A stretch of 47,064 nucleotides of DNA from Methylomonas methanica (GCA_001644045.1 LUUF01000057.1:1-47064); one strand, 5' to 3'. Counted from the stretch's first letter, positions 17,576 through 24,979 are shown. Numbers and translations are program-made. Notes: generated by a model not told the origin, from the sequence alone.

Positions 17576-18940
17576 TTACTTTTTCATAATGCTGATACCT
17601 TTGAGCAGATTCAACGCTTCGTGCAAAGGATAATCCCGAATTTCCGCTTCTGAAGATTCGGCGGCGTCTCCGTCTTTCTCAGACGGGTCTTTCGCATCGT
17701 CTTTATCCTCTTCTTCGGATTTTTTCTCCGGCTTGGCGTTACCGTTAGTCAAGTGGTGAGTCAAATCAGCTTCTTTAATCGATTCGATTTTGGCTTTATC
17801 CAAAGACTCCAGTTTCACTCTTGCCAAAGTCACATCAGGCTCGATGCCCTGCGCCTGAATGGAGCGACCGGAAGGCGTAAAATAACGGGCCGTGGTCAGC
17901 TTGACCGCCGCGCCATTACTGGTTGGCAGAATGGTTTGTACCGAACCCTTACCGAAAGACTTCTCACCCATAATGATGGCCCGCTTGTGATCCTGCAACG
18001 CGCCGGCAACAATTTCCGACGCCGAAGCAGAACCGCCATTGATCAACACCACAATCGGTGCGCCGTTAATAATGTCGTCTGGCGTTGCACTAAAACGCAT
18101 TTCTGAGTTTTTGATTCTGCCTTCGGTGTACACGATCAAGCCGGACTCGATAAACGCATCACTCACATCGACAGCAGCATTCAATACACCGCCTGGGTTG
18201 TTACGCAAATCCAACACAATGCCTTTCAACGGACCTTCGTTTTCTTTTTTCAGCTCATCAACCGCATCCAACAAGCCTTGCCCGGTACCGGATTGGAAGC
18301 TACTGATTCTCAAGTAACCGTAATTTTTTTCCAACAGTTTGTTTTTAACGCTTTTAACTTTGATGATGTCGCGGGTCAACGTAAATTTTAGCGGCGCCTC
18401 TTCGCCTTCGCGAACGACAGTTAATACGATGTCACTACCGGGCTCGCCACGCATTATCTTTACCGCGTCGGCCAACGTCATACCCTTGACCGGTTTATCG
18501 TCGAGACGCACGATCAAATCGCCCGCCTTGATACCGGCACGTTGAGCAGGCGTATCGTCAATCGGCGAAACCACTTTTACGAAACCGTTTTCCATGCCCA
18601 CTTCAATTCCCAAGCCGCCGAACTGACCCGTCGTACCTTCTTGCAACTCCTTGTATTCCTCGCTAGCCAGATAGGCCGAATGCGGATCCAAACCGGACAA
18701 CATGCCGCGAATCGCATCTTCCAACAGCTTTTTGTCGGATACGGGTTCGACATAATCCTGTTTGATGCGTCCGAATATCTCGGTAAACGTCCGCAACTCA
18801 TCGAAAGGCAAGGCCTGTAAATCCTCTGCCTTTGTCGAAACAGGTGTTTCCTTTTCCGCCAGGACACTGCTACACAAGCTCAGCGTCGCACCCAAAATAA
18901 AACCGACCATTAAAATCAAAATATTTCTGTTTTTTAGCAT
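17576..18940 (-). CDS. ctpA: Carboxy-terminal processing protease CtpA (S41)
   Basis: This is a 454-residue periplasmic serine protease of family S41. It has an N-terminal signal or anchor (about 7-28), an N-terminal helical region (45-95), a PDZ domain (about 105-185) and the S41 core. The catalytic dyad is S306 (in GGSASASEI) and K331 (GEKSFGKGSVQ), 25 residues apart as in the family. The C-terminal 60 residues are very charged (many K, E and D), probably a disordered tail. It follows envC by 37 bases. In pseudomonads, related proteases trim cell-wall hydrolases, so the pairing with EnvC fits a role in wall remodelling. Confidence 0.92.
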   Translation of the reverse strand: MLKNRNILILMVGFILGATLSLCSSVLAEKETPVSTKAEDLQALPFDELRTFTEIFGRIKQDYVEPVSDKKLLEDAIRGMLSGLDPHSAYLASEEYKELQEGTTGQFGGLGIEVGMENGFVKVVSPIDDTPAQRAGIKAGDLIVRLDDKPVKGMTLADAVKIMRGEPGSDIVLTVVREGEEAPLKFTLTRDIIKVKSVKNKLLEKNYGYLRISSFQSGTGQGLLDAVDELKKENEGPLKGIVLDLRNNPGGVLNAAVDVSDAFIESGLIVYTEGRIKNSEMRFSATPDDIINGAPIVVLINGGSASASEIVAGALQDHKRAIIMGEKSFGKGSVQTILPTSNGAAVKLTTARYFTPSGRSIQAQGIEPDVTLARVKLESLDKAKIESIKEADLTHHLTNGNAKPEKKSEEEDKDDAKDPSEKDGDAAESSEAEIRDYPLHEALNLLKGISIMKK

Positions 18941-18977
18941 GTGTTTTAAAACTCCAACAACCTGTTCCTATAAATTA

Positions 18978-20219
18978 TTAACCCTTGGCCGGCTTACGGC
19001 ACCATTGCTCGGGATCAATGGGCCGACCTTTTTTCCTGATGCCAAAGTATAACGCCGCATCCGCACGCCCACCGCTACGCCCAACCGAAGCCAGTGTCTC
19101 ACCGGCCCTAACATGCTCTCCCACGTTTTTATGCAAACTTTGATTGAATGCATACAAACTCATATAACCTTTGCCGTGATCGACAATGATCATCAAACCA
19201 TAACCCCGCAACCAATCGGCATAAACGACTCTCCCGGCAGTAACGGCATGAATATCGGCGCCTTCGCGAGCACTAATCACCACCCCATCCCAGGTTGTCT
19301 CATACCGGCGACTGCCGAAACGATCAGTTATCGCACCTTGCACCGGCCAAGGCAGCTTTCCTTGCAACTCGGCAAAAGAGAGGCCCGCTGGTTCGCGAAC
19401 CAGATTGACTTCGGGTTTTTTGGGTGGTTCAGGTTGCTCCGCAGGCTTTTCGTGCTTCTCAAGCACGCGCTCCGGCTCAACCTCGGGTTCGTGGGCTTCA
19501 TTATCATCAGTTTTCTGCAATGATGCTACCAAGGCCTGCAACTTTTTCTCATCATGCAGCAAACTGGCCAGCTGAACGCTTTTCGACGCATAGTCTTGCT
19601 CGATGCTGGCAAGCAATGCTTCTCGCTGTTTTTTCAGCGCCTGCATCGCCTCGGTTTCTTGTTGTTTTTTTTCGAGGGACACCTGCAATAGCTGAGTTTC
19701 CGTGTCTTTTTGCGCTTCCAACTGTCGCAAAACTTTGAAATCTTCAGCCATGGTCTGAAGCTTTTGTAACCGGGCCTTACTAATGTAGTCGTAGTAAACC
19801 AACATGCGACTTGATACCGCCGGATTATGCTGGTTCAGAATAACCTTTAAGCCTTCCTTATCGCCGCCCATCGCATAAACCGACTTGATTAACCCCTCAA
19901 GCTCCTTCTCCTGACTACGCATGTCTTTTTGAGTGGCAACACTCTTATTACGAACTTCCTGTAATGCCTGCTCTTGCTGCTTGATTTCGGCTTTGATGGC
20001 TCGCAGACTATTCGCAAGTTCCCCGTATTGTCGCTCCAGTTTTTGCAACTGCTCTAACAATCGAGACTTTTCAACTCCCAGACTTTTAACGTCATCGCCA
20101 ACTTGCTGAATTTGCGATTGCACTTCGACCAAACTGCGAGCCTTTGCGGTATCGGCTTGAGTAGGCAAGACCCAGCCGATAGCAATACAAGCAAACAAAA
20201 AGTAGCTGCCGACACGCAT
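18978..20219 (-). CDS. envC: Murein hydrolase activator EnvC
   Basis: EnvC is a periplasmic activator of the amidases that split septal peptidoglycan. The 413-residue precursor has a signal peptide (about 1-22), two long coiled-coil stretches (about 28-115 and 145-235), a Pro/Glu-rich linker (245-275) and a C-terminal LytM/M23 domain (290-408). The LytM site is degenerate: the usual LYAH is LYAF and the usual HLHFE is ALYFG, so the metal ligands are missing, as expected for an activator rather than an endopeptidase. The ATG lies three bases after the stop of the upstream 40-codon ORF. It forms an operon with ctpA. Confidence 0.93.
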   Translation of the reverse strand: MRVGSYFLFACIAIGWVLPTQADTAKARSLVEVQSQIQQVGDDVKSLGVEKSRLLEQLQKLERQYGELANSLRAIKAEIKQQEQALQEVRNKSVATQKDMRSQEKELEGLIKSVYAMGGDKEGLKVILNQHNPAVSSRMLVYYDYISKARLQKLQTMAEDFKVLRQLEAQKDTETQLLQVSLEKKQQETEAMQALKKQREALLASIEQDYASKSVQLASLLHDEKKLQALVASLQKTDDNEAHEPEVEPERVLEKHEKPAEQPEPPKKPEVNLVREPAGLSFAELQGKLPWPVQGAITDRFGSRRYETTWDGVVISAREGADIHAVTAGRVVYADWLRGYGLMIIVDHGKGYMSLYAFNQSLHKNVGEHVRAGETLASVGRSGGRADAALYFGIRKKGRPIDPEQWCRKPAKG

Positions 20220-20222
20220 CGA

Positions 20223-20345
20223 CTAGGCAGCCAAGAATGACCGTCCCGTCATTTCCGCCGAAGCCATAGCACTATCAGCATCTTCCGTTCCGATACCTAA
20301 ACCATCGAGACTCGGCAGCAGTAGCGGTTTTGATACGTTGGCCAT
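20223..20345 (-). pseudogene. gpmI: Internally deleted gpmI remnant (40 codons)
   Basis: This is a 40-codon ORF on the minus strand with GGAG ten bases before its ATG and its TAG three bases before envC. Its first part (SKPLLLPSLDGLGIGTED, then ADSAMASA) aligns without gaps to the N-terminus of cofactor-independent phosphoglycerate mutase GpmI, which has the pattern KP..L..LDG.G...E...NA...A. Its last part (AEMTGRSFLAA) matches the usual GpmI C-terminus (EMTG.SL/PL). gpmI normally sits exactly here, upstream of envC and divergent from yibN. The simplest reading is a large in-frame deletion that removed about 470 codons including the catalytic serine, leaving the leader coupled to envC. Alternatively it is a small gene whose likeness is chance. 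Alignment is from memory of the family. Confidence 0.6.
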
Positions 20346-20626
20346 TTGTTATAGACTCCAAGCATTAGTTTTGCAGGTAAAGTTTGAGCGCGTTAAATTG
20401 AGCCAACCCGCACAACTCCCAGCTACTTTTCCTAAGCCGGTAGCGGAGGGTATTGAACAATAAAGCCCACTCTGTTAGATTTGCTCACCTTTTATTGCGT
20501 CAGCGCAAGCAACTAAACCCACTTACACCATAGCGACATTATACCAGCACAGGGATGTCGTCATAGTTCGAAAAGTGCCATTGTTCGCTCACAGCTCTTA
20601 ACTTTTGCCAAGATCATCGTTATTAA
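20346..20626. promoter_or_regulatory. Divergent control region envC side / arsR-yibN-secB side
   Basis: This 281-base non-coding stretch separates the two divergent units. On the plus strand TTGAAC (20453-20458) and TAGATT (20476-20481) are 17 bases apart, a plausible promoter for the regulator-rhodanese-secB-gpsA operon. Fourteen bases downstream lies the inverted repeat TTGCG-TCAG-CGCAA (20495-20508), well placed for a repressor operator. No promoter for the envC side is clear. Confidence 0.4.
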
Positions 20627-20938
20627 ATGGAAGACAAAAACGATACCATCCTCTATGACGACACCGATATCAATCGGGCAGCGCGCTGTTTGAAAGCGAT
20701 GTCTCATCCGTTGCGCCTAAAAATCCTGTGCGTACTCGGCAATAACTCGATCAGCGTGCAGGACATCGTCGAGCAAGTGGGGACAAGTCAAAGCAATATT
20801 TCCCAGCATCTGGCGATACTGCGAGACAAGGGCATTCTTGATTACAAAAAAGAAGCCAACCGGGTTTACTACTTTATCGACGATGAGCGTGTAATACACT
20901 TGATTCAAATGATGCGCAGCGTTTTTTGCGGCACCTAA
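20627..20938 (+). CDS. ArsR-family winged-helix regulator, BigR/SqrR-like
   Basis: This 103-residue ArsR/SmtB-type repressor has a helix-turn-helix at about residues 43-70 (SVQDIVEQVGTSQSNISQHLAILRDKG, recognition helix SQSNISQHLAIL) and a beta wing at about 70-85. The metal site ELCVC of arsenic and cadmium sensors is absent. Instead, cysteines C35 (LKILC) and C101 (SVFC) are 66 residues apart, the same spacing as the persulfide-sensing pairs C42/C108 of BigR and C41/C107 of SqrR, in the corresponding alpha2 and alpha5 positions. It is followed 35 bases later by a rhodanese gene, which supports a reactive-sulfur signal. The family is certain; the ligand is inferred. Confidence 0.85.
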   Translation: MEDKNDTILYDDTDINRAARCLKAMSHPLRLKILCVLGNNSISVQDIVEQVGTSQSNISQHLAILRDKGILDYKKEANRVYYFIDDERVIHLIQMMRSVFCGT

Positions 20939-20973
20939 ACAGCATTCCATAACTACTAAAATAAACCACCGCG

Positions 20974-21408
20974 ATGGACCAATATATAGAATTTGCCACC
21001 AATCACTATTTGCTAGCATTCTCGCTGGTATGCGTTATTTTCTTGCTAATCCAGGACTTGTTCGCAAACTCATTTAATAAGTACGAAAGTATTTCGCCGC
21101 TAATCGCCGTGACCAAAATGAACAGCGACGACGTCGTTGTGATCGATGTCCGGGAAACCAACGAATTCATCAAAAGCCATATCGAGAATGCGATCAACAT
21201 CCCGCTCAGCAAAGTTGAAGAGCAACTTGGCTCGCTGGAAAAGCACAAAAACCACCCGGTGATCGTTACTTGCCAGACCGGCGCCCGTTCGGTGGCCGCT
21301 TGCAAAACGCTCACCAAAGCCGGATTTGAGAATGTATTTAATATGACCGGCGGCATGCAATCCTGGGAAGATAACAAACTCCCGATCAAAGTCAGCAATA
21401 AAAACTAA
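20974..21408 (+). CDS. Membrane-anchored rhodanese (YibN-like)
   Basis: This is a 144-residue single-domain rhodanese with an N-terminal membrane anchor (about residues 11-31). The rhodanese domain runs from about 40 to 140, with IDVRETNEF at its start and the catalytic C100 in the loop CQTGARS, where a persulfide would form on the cysteine. It is the YibN homologue by architecture and position upstream of secB; unlike E. coli, no grxC lies between them. Its pairing with the possible persulfide-sensing regulator upstream suggests a role in sulfane-sulfur handling, but no substrate can be read from the sequence. Confidence 0.9.
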   Translation: MDQYIEFATNHYLLAFSLVCVIFLLIQDLFANSFNKYESISPLIAVTKMNSDDVVVIDVRETNEFIKSHIENAINIPLSKVEEQLGSLEKHKNHPVIVTCQTGARSVAACKTLTKAGFENVFNMTGGMQSWEDNKLPIKVSNKN

Positions 21409-21440
21409 AGATCAATCAACCAAACCCAACAGCAAACATC

Positions 21441-21914
21441 ATGGCCGAAATCAACGCATCCAGCGAAAAACAGTTCGCGATTCAAAAGATTTATACTAAA
21501 GACATTTCTTTTGAAACACCCAACGCTCCAAAGATCTTCACCCAAAAATGGGAGCCCGCGCTGGACCTTAATCTCGGCACTCACGTACAACCCATCGAAA
21601 ACTCGATGTACGAAGTATCTCTGACATTAACCGTCACCGTAAAAATAGCCGATAGCACGGCGTATCTGGTTGAAGTAAATCAGTCCGGGATTTTTTCGAT
21701 TGCCGGCTTCAGCGAACAAGAAATGGGACCAATGCTGGGCAGTTTTTGCCCGAACGTCCTGTTCCCTTATGCGCGGGAAGTCATTTCCGATCTAGTCAAC
21801 AAAGGCGGCTTTCCGCAATTGATCCTGGCGCCGGTCAATTTCGATGCATTGTATATGCAGCACCTGCAACAAGCCCAAGCCCAACAGGAACCTGAAGCAA
21901 AAACGCTGAATTAA
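21441..21914 (+). CDS. secB: Protein-export chaperone SecB
   Basis: SecB is a cytoplasmic tetrameric chaperone that keeps secretory precursors unfolded and delivers them to SecA. The 157-residue protein shows the family pattern throughout: FAIQKIYTKDISFETPNAP at the start, YEVSLTLTVTVK, YLVEVNQSGIFSI, the CPNVLFPYAREVISDL stretch in the SecA-binding and oligomer part, and GGFPQLILAPVNFDALY. The Gln/Ala-rich tail is normal. It lies 32 bases after the rhodanese gene and five before gpsA, the standard secB-gpsA pairing. Confidence 0.97.
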   Translation: MAEINASSEKQFAIQKIYTKDISFETPNAPKIFTQKWEPALDLNLGTHVQPIENSMYEVSLTLTVTVKIADSTAYLVEVNQSGIFSIAGFSEQEMGPMLGSFCPNVLFPYAREVISDLVNKGGFPQLILAPVNFDALYMQHLQQAQAQQEPEAKTLN

Positions 21915-21919
21915 GCTGG

Positions 21920-22921
21920 ATGCCACCATCAATCAGTATCCTCGGCGCCGGTTCATGGGGAACCGCTTTAGCGATGCAGGCAGCCAGAAATGGCTGCGAC
22001 ACCCTGCTGTGGGGCCATAATCCCAAACACATAGCCTCGCTGAAGCAAACCGGCGAAAACAGCCGTTACTTGCCTGGCGTCCATTTCCCGAAGAACCTGC
22101 AATTCACCGACAACCTCGGGGAAGCCGTGGCTTTCAGCTCGGTACTGCTAATTTCGGTCCCTAGCCATGCCTTTAGGGACACAATGGCGCAAATCAAGCC
22201 CATGCTCAGCGAAAGCTCGAGAATTGCCTGGGCCACCAAGGGTTTCGACTGCCAAGACGGCTCATTGTTAAGCGAGGTGGCAGCACAAGTACTGGGTGCC
22301 AATATCGAAAGCGCCGCGCTCTCTGGGCCTACTTTTGCGCAAGAAGTGGCCGCCGACCTGCCGACAGCTCTAACTATTGCCTCCACCTCGGAAAGCTTTG
22401 CCGCCCAACTTAGCGAAAGACTGCACAACCAGCGATTCAGAATCTACACCAGCAACGATATTATCGGCGTACAAGTAGGCGGTGCCTGCAAAAATGTTCT
22501 GGCAATCGCTGCCGGCATTGCCGACGGCCTTGGCTTTGGCGCGAATACCCGAGCAGCCCTGATCACGCGCGGCCTGACCGAAATCATGAGACTAGGCATC
22601 AAGCTAGGCGGCCACGCTGACACATTCATGGGCCTAGCCGGACTAGGCGACCTGATTTTGACTTGCACAGACAATCAATCCAGAAACCGCCGCTTTGGCT
22701 TGGCATTAGGCCAAGGCAAAGACCAACAACACGCTTTAAACGAAATCAACCAGGAAGTCGAAGGCATATCGGCCGCTAGAGAAGCGTACCGACTATCGCA
22801 AAAGTACGGCGTCGAAATGCCAATTACCGAACAAGTGTATAAAGTTTTGTTTGAACACCTCCCCCCCAAACAAGCAGTCCAAAACCTGCTGACGCGAGAT
22901 CAGAAATCCGAAAACCTATAA
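21920..22921 (+). CDS. gpsA: Glycerol-3-phosphate dehydrogenase [NAD(P)+] GpsA
   Basis: GpsA reduces dihydroxyacetone phosphate to sn-glycerol 3-phosphate for phospholipid synthesis. The 333-residue protein has the N-terminal Rossmann motif ILGAGSWGTALA (about 6-17), the SGPTFAQEVA motif, and the C-terminal catalytic domain with GGACKNVLAIAAGIADGLGFG followed by NTRAALITRGLTEIMRLG and the TFMGLAGLGDLILTCTDNQSRNR region. Length is normal. It is the last gene of the operon; the 360 bases that follow hold no recognisable intrinsic terminator with a T tract. Confidence 0.97.
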   Translation: MPPSISILGAGSWGTALAMQAARNGCDTLLWGHNPKHIASLKQTGENSRYLPGVHFPKNLQFTDNLGEAVAFSSVLLISVPSHAFRDTMAQIKPMLSESSRIAWATKGFDCQDGSLLSEVAAQVLGANIESAALSGPTFAQEVAADLPTALTIASTSESFAAQLSERLHNQRFRIYTSNDIIGVQVGGACKNVLAIAAGIADGLGFGANTRAALITRGLTEIMRLGIKLGGHADTFMGLAGLGDLILTCTDNQSRNRRFGLALGQGKDQQHALNEINQEVEGISAAREAYRLSQKYGVEMPITEQVYKVLFEHLPPKQAVQNLLTRDQKSENL

Positions 22922-23043
22922 ATTCCTCATTCAACCGAATCTAATTAGCTCTATCGCCAACATCCAAATTCAACTAATTATCAATTTTCTGCCAAGCAAA
23001 ACTAGCCTTACAGCAACCCATCCAATCAGCTCTCTACAGCAAA

Positions 23044-23060
23044 TCACTTTCAAAAAGTGA
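23044..23060. other. Short perfect hairpin in the gpsA-mraZ gap
   Basis: TCACTTT-CAA-AAAGTGA is a perfect 7-bp inverted repeat with a three-base loop. It has no T tract, so it is not a normal terminator. Its right arm contains AAAGTG, the same hexamer as the repeats in front of mraZ. The rest of 22922-23215 is AT-rich and shows no gene. Confidence 0.35.
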
Positions 23061-23215
23061 GGATTAGCACTTAATAATTGCAATCCACATCAAAAACTAC
23101 CATTAACTTTTTGATAAAAATCATTTTTAGCCAAAACCCTCGCCTCTACCGCTCAACATACCTCAACCCTGCGTAAGTCCTTGTAGAAAAAGAAAGAATT
23201 TAATTTAAATGCCTC

Positions 23216-23244
23216 TTGACTAAGCACCTTTTGAAAACTATAGT
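23216..23244 (+). promoter_or_regulatory. Promoter of the division and cell-wall (dcw) cluster
   Basis: TTGACT (23216-23221) and TATAGT (23239-23244) are separated by exactly 17 bases, a near-consensus sigma70 promoter 60 bases upstream of mraZ. It should drive the whole mraZ-to-ftsZ transcript, since no comparable promoter or terminator was noticed until after ftsZ. Confidence 0.75.
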
Positions 23245-23277
23245 GGTGCAAAAGTGATGTAAAGTGGTTAGAAATGG
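23242..23277 (+). promoter_or_regulatory. Probable MraZ operator: four 10-11 bp spaced repeats
   Basis: Four GTG-core repeats follow each other: AGTGG (23242-23246), AAAGTG (23251-23256), AAAGTG (23261-23266) and AAATGG (23272-23277). Core-to-core steps are 11, 10 and 10 bases, one helical turn each. They begin inside the -10 and cover the start of transcription. MraZ is known to bind arrays of short direct repeats before its own gene and to repress it; AAAGTG-type boxes are described in mollicutes. Autoregulation of the dcw cluster is the likely role. Confidence 0.65.
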
Positions 23278-23304
23278 ATTTTTTTGGAATTTTTGAGGTT
23301 CATC

Positions 23305-23772
23305 TTGTTTCGAGGCATAAGTTCAATCAGTTTGGATGCGAAAGGGCGCATTGCAATTCCTACCCGCTACCGGGAGGAGTTACAGGAATCCTGCGACCGC
23401 CAAATGGTTGTAACTGTTGCGGTTGACGACAAATGCGTCGGCGAGCCGGGCTGCCTGTGGCTGTATCCTTTGCCTGAATGGGAAAAACTCGAACAAACCA
23501 TCAGTAAATTACCGACTCTGAACAAAATGGCCGGCAAACTGCGGCGTTTTGTGATCGGCAACGCCTCGGAATGCGAAATGGACAGCCAAGGCCGCCTGCT
23601 GCTGCCGGAAACCCTCAGAGAGTTTGCCGGCATGGAAAAGCACATCATGCTGGTTGGACAACTGAACAAATTTGAGATTTGGAACGAAGCCGCCTGGAAG
23701 GCTAAAGAACAGGAATGGATGGACGGTAACGATACAGAGGGCCTTGAAGAACTCGGCTCACTGTCGTTTTGA
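23305..23772 (+). CDS. mraZ: Transcriptional regulator MraZ
   Basis: MraZ is the dcw-cluster repressor, a ring-forming protein with two SpoVT/AbrB-like DNA-binding domains. I place the start at the TTG at 23305, giving 155 residues beginning MFRGISSISLDAKGR as in the family; GAGG lies six bases upstream. A longer version from a TTG at 23284 is possible but has no family support. The first domain contains DAKGRIAIPTRYRE and the second MDSQGRLLLPETLREFA, the two copies of the signature. It stands first in the operon, downstream of a strong promoter and its own likely operator. Confidence 0.93.
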   Translation: MFRGISSISLDAKGRIAIPTRYREELQESCDRQMVVTVAVDDKCVGEPGCLWLYPLPEWEKLEQTISKLPTLNKMAGKLRRFVIGNASECEMDSQGRLLLPETLREFAGMEKHIMLVGQLNKFEIWNEAAWKAKEQEWMDGNDTEGLEELGSLSF

Positions 23773-23777
23773 CGGAG

Positions 23778-24707
23778 ATGACCGCCCATCAAACGGTTTT
23801 GTACGAAGAGGCCTTACAGCAGCTCAACATAAAACCGGAAGGCATTTATCTGGACTGCACGTTCGGGCGTGGCGGACACAGCAGCGGCATTCTGACATTA
23901 CTGAATAGTTCCGGCAGATTGCTGGCACTCGACAGAGACATGGACGCCATCGCCAGCGACGAAGCCAAGCGCCTATTGGAAGACAGCCGTTTTAGTTTGC
24001 ATCACGCCAGCTTTGTGGAACTGAGTGCCGTTATCGAACAACACGGCTATACGGGCAAAGTCGACGGCGTTCTGATGGATTTTGGCGTATCGTCCCCGCA
24101 ACTAGACAATGCGGAACGCGGCTTCAGTTTTTTGCGTGACGGTCCTCTGGACATGCGCATGGATAGCCATCACGGCCTGTCGGCCGCAGAATATCTAGCG
24201 CGAGTCGACGAAAAAGAACTGGTTCGCGTGCTGTTTGAATATGGCGAAGAACGCTTTGCCAGACGAATTGCCAATGCTGTGGTCAGCCAACGCCAACAAC
24301 AGCCGCTGCAGACAACTCTGCAATTGGCAAAATTGATCGAAAACAGCGTGCCGTTTCGCGACAAGCACAAACATCCTGCAACCCGCAGCTTTCAGGCGAT
24401 CAGGATAGAGATTAACCAAGAACTCGAACAGATTAAAACCGGATTGAAACAAGCCGTGGACGTATTGGCACCGGGCGGACGTTTAGTCGTGATCGCTTTC
24501 CATTCACTGGAAGACCGCATCGTCAAGCGCTTCATTCGCGACCAAGCCGGCCCGAAAACCAATCCCGGCAAACTGCCGATTAAAGAGCAGGACATAGAAC
24601 AAGGCCTGTTACGCAAAATGGGCAAGTCGATACGGGCACAACAACAGGAGTTGCAACAGAACCCACGCGCACGTAGCGCGGTAATGCGAGTTGGGGAGAA
24701 ACGCTGA
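23778..24707 (+). CDS. rsmH: 16S rRNA (cytosine1402-N4)-methyltransferase RsmH
   Basis: RsmH (MraW) methylates N4 of C1402 of 16S rRNA in the decoding centre using S-adenosylmethionine. It has the typical start HQTVLYEEAL, the SAM loop DCTFGRGGHSSGIL, the motif VLMDFGVSSPQLD, and later RSFQAIRIEINQEL and VVIAFHSLEDRIVKRFI, all signatures of the family. I use the ATG at 23778 (309 residues); a TTG at 23769 overlapping the mraZ stop (TTGA) would add three residues, and neither has an ideal ribosome site. The end overlaps ftsL by one base. Confidence 0.95.
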   Translation: MTAHQTVLYEEALQQLNIKPEGIYLDCTFGRGGHSSGILTLLNSSGRLLALDRDMDAIASDEAKRLLEDSRFSLHHASFVELSAVIEQHGYTGKVDGVLMDFGVSSPQLDNAERGFSFLRDGPLDMRMDSHHGLSAAEYLARVDEKELVRVLFEYGEERFARRIANAVVSQRQQQPLQTTLQLAKLIENSVPFRDKHKHPATRSFQAIRIEINQELEQIKTGLKQAVDVLAPGGRLVVIAFHSLEDRIVKRFIRDQAGPKTNPGKLPIKEQDIEQGLLRKMGKSIRAQQQELQQNPRARSAVMRVGEKR

Positions 24708-24979
24708 TGGCGATTGCAAGAAATATCCTGCTGACATTGCTGGTGGCGATGCTAATGATCTCCGGAATTGCGGTGATTTACAGCAAATACCAATCGCGCC
24801 TGCTGTTTATCGACATTCAGAAAAAAGAAAAAGAGCTCGATGATTACGAAGTGGAATGGGGTCGGCTACAACTCGAATTGACCACGCTCACCGAAGAAAA
24901 CCGGGTTGAAATCGAAGCACGAACACGGCTGATGCTGACTTTGCCGGCCCAAGACAAAATTATTTATATAAAGCCGTAA
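24707..24979 (+). CDS. ftsL: Cell division protein FtsL
   Basis: FtsL is a small bitopic divisome protein that forms a complex with FtsB and FtsQ and helps activate FtsWI. The 90-residue protein has a short cytoplasmic tail, one membrane segment (about residues 7-25) and a periplasmic coiled coil (about 30-75). The sequence is poorly conserved in general, so recognition rests on size, topology and place between rsmH and ftsI. It starts at an ATG that shares one base with the rsmH stop (TGATG) and abuts ftsI directly. Confidence 0.92.
   Translation: MAIARNILLTLLVAMLMISGIAVIYSKYQSRLLFIDIQKKEKELDDYEVEWGRLQLELTTLTEENRVEIEARTRLMLTLPAQDKIIYIKP

Noticed and set aside
22922-23215. Small gene in the AT-rich gpsA-mraZ gap
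   Set aside because: No frame of useful length with a ribosome site was seen; only a hairpin and the mraZ promoter are supported.
23284-23305. Upstream TTG start for mraZ
   Set aside because: The extra seven residues do not match MraZ proteins, while the TTG at 23305 gives the canonical MFRG start with GAGG six bases upstream.
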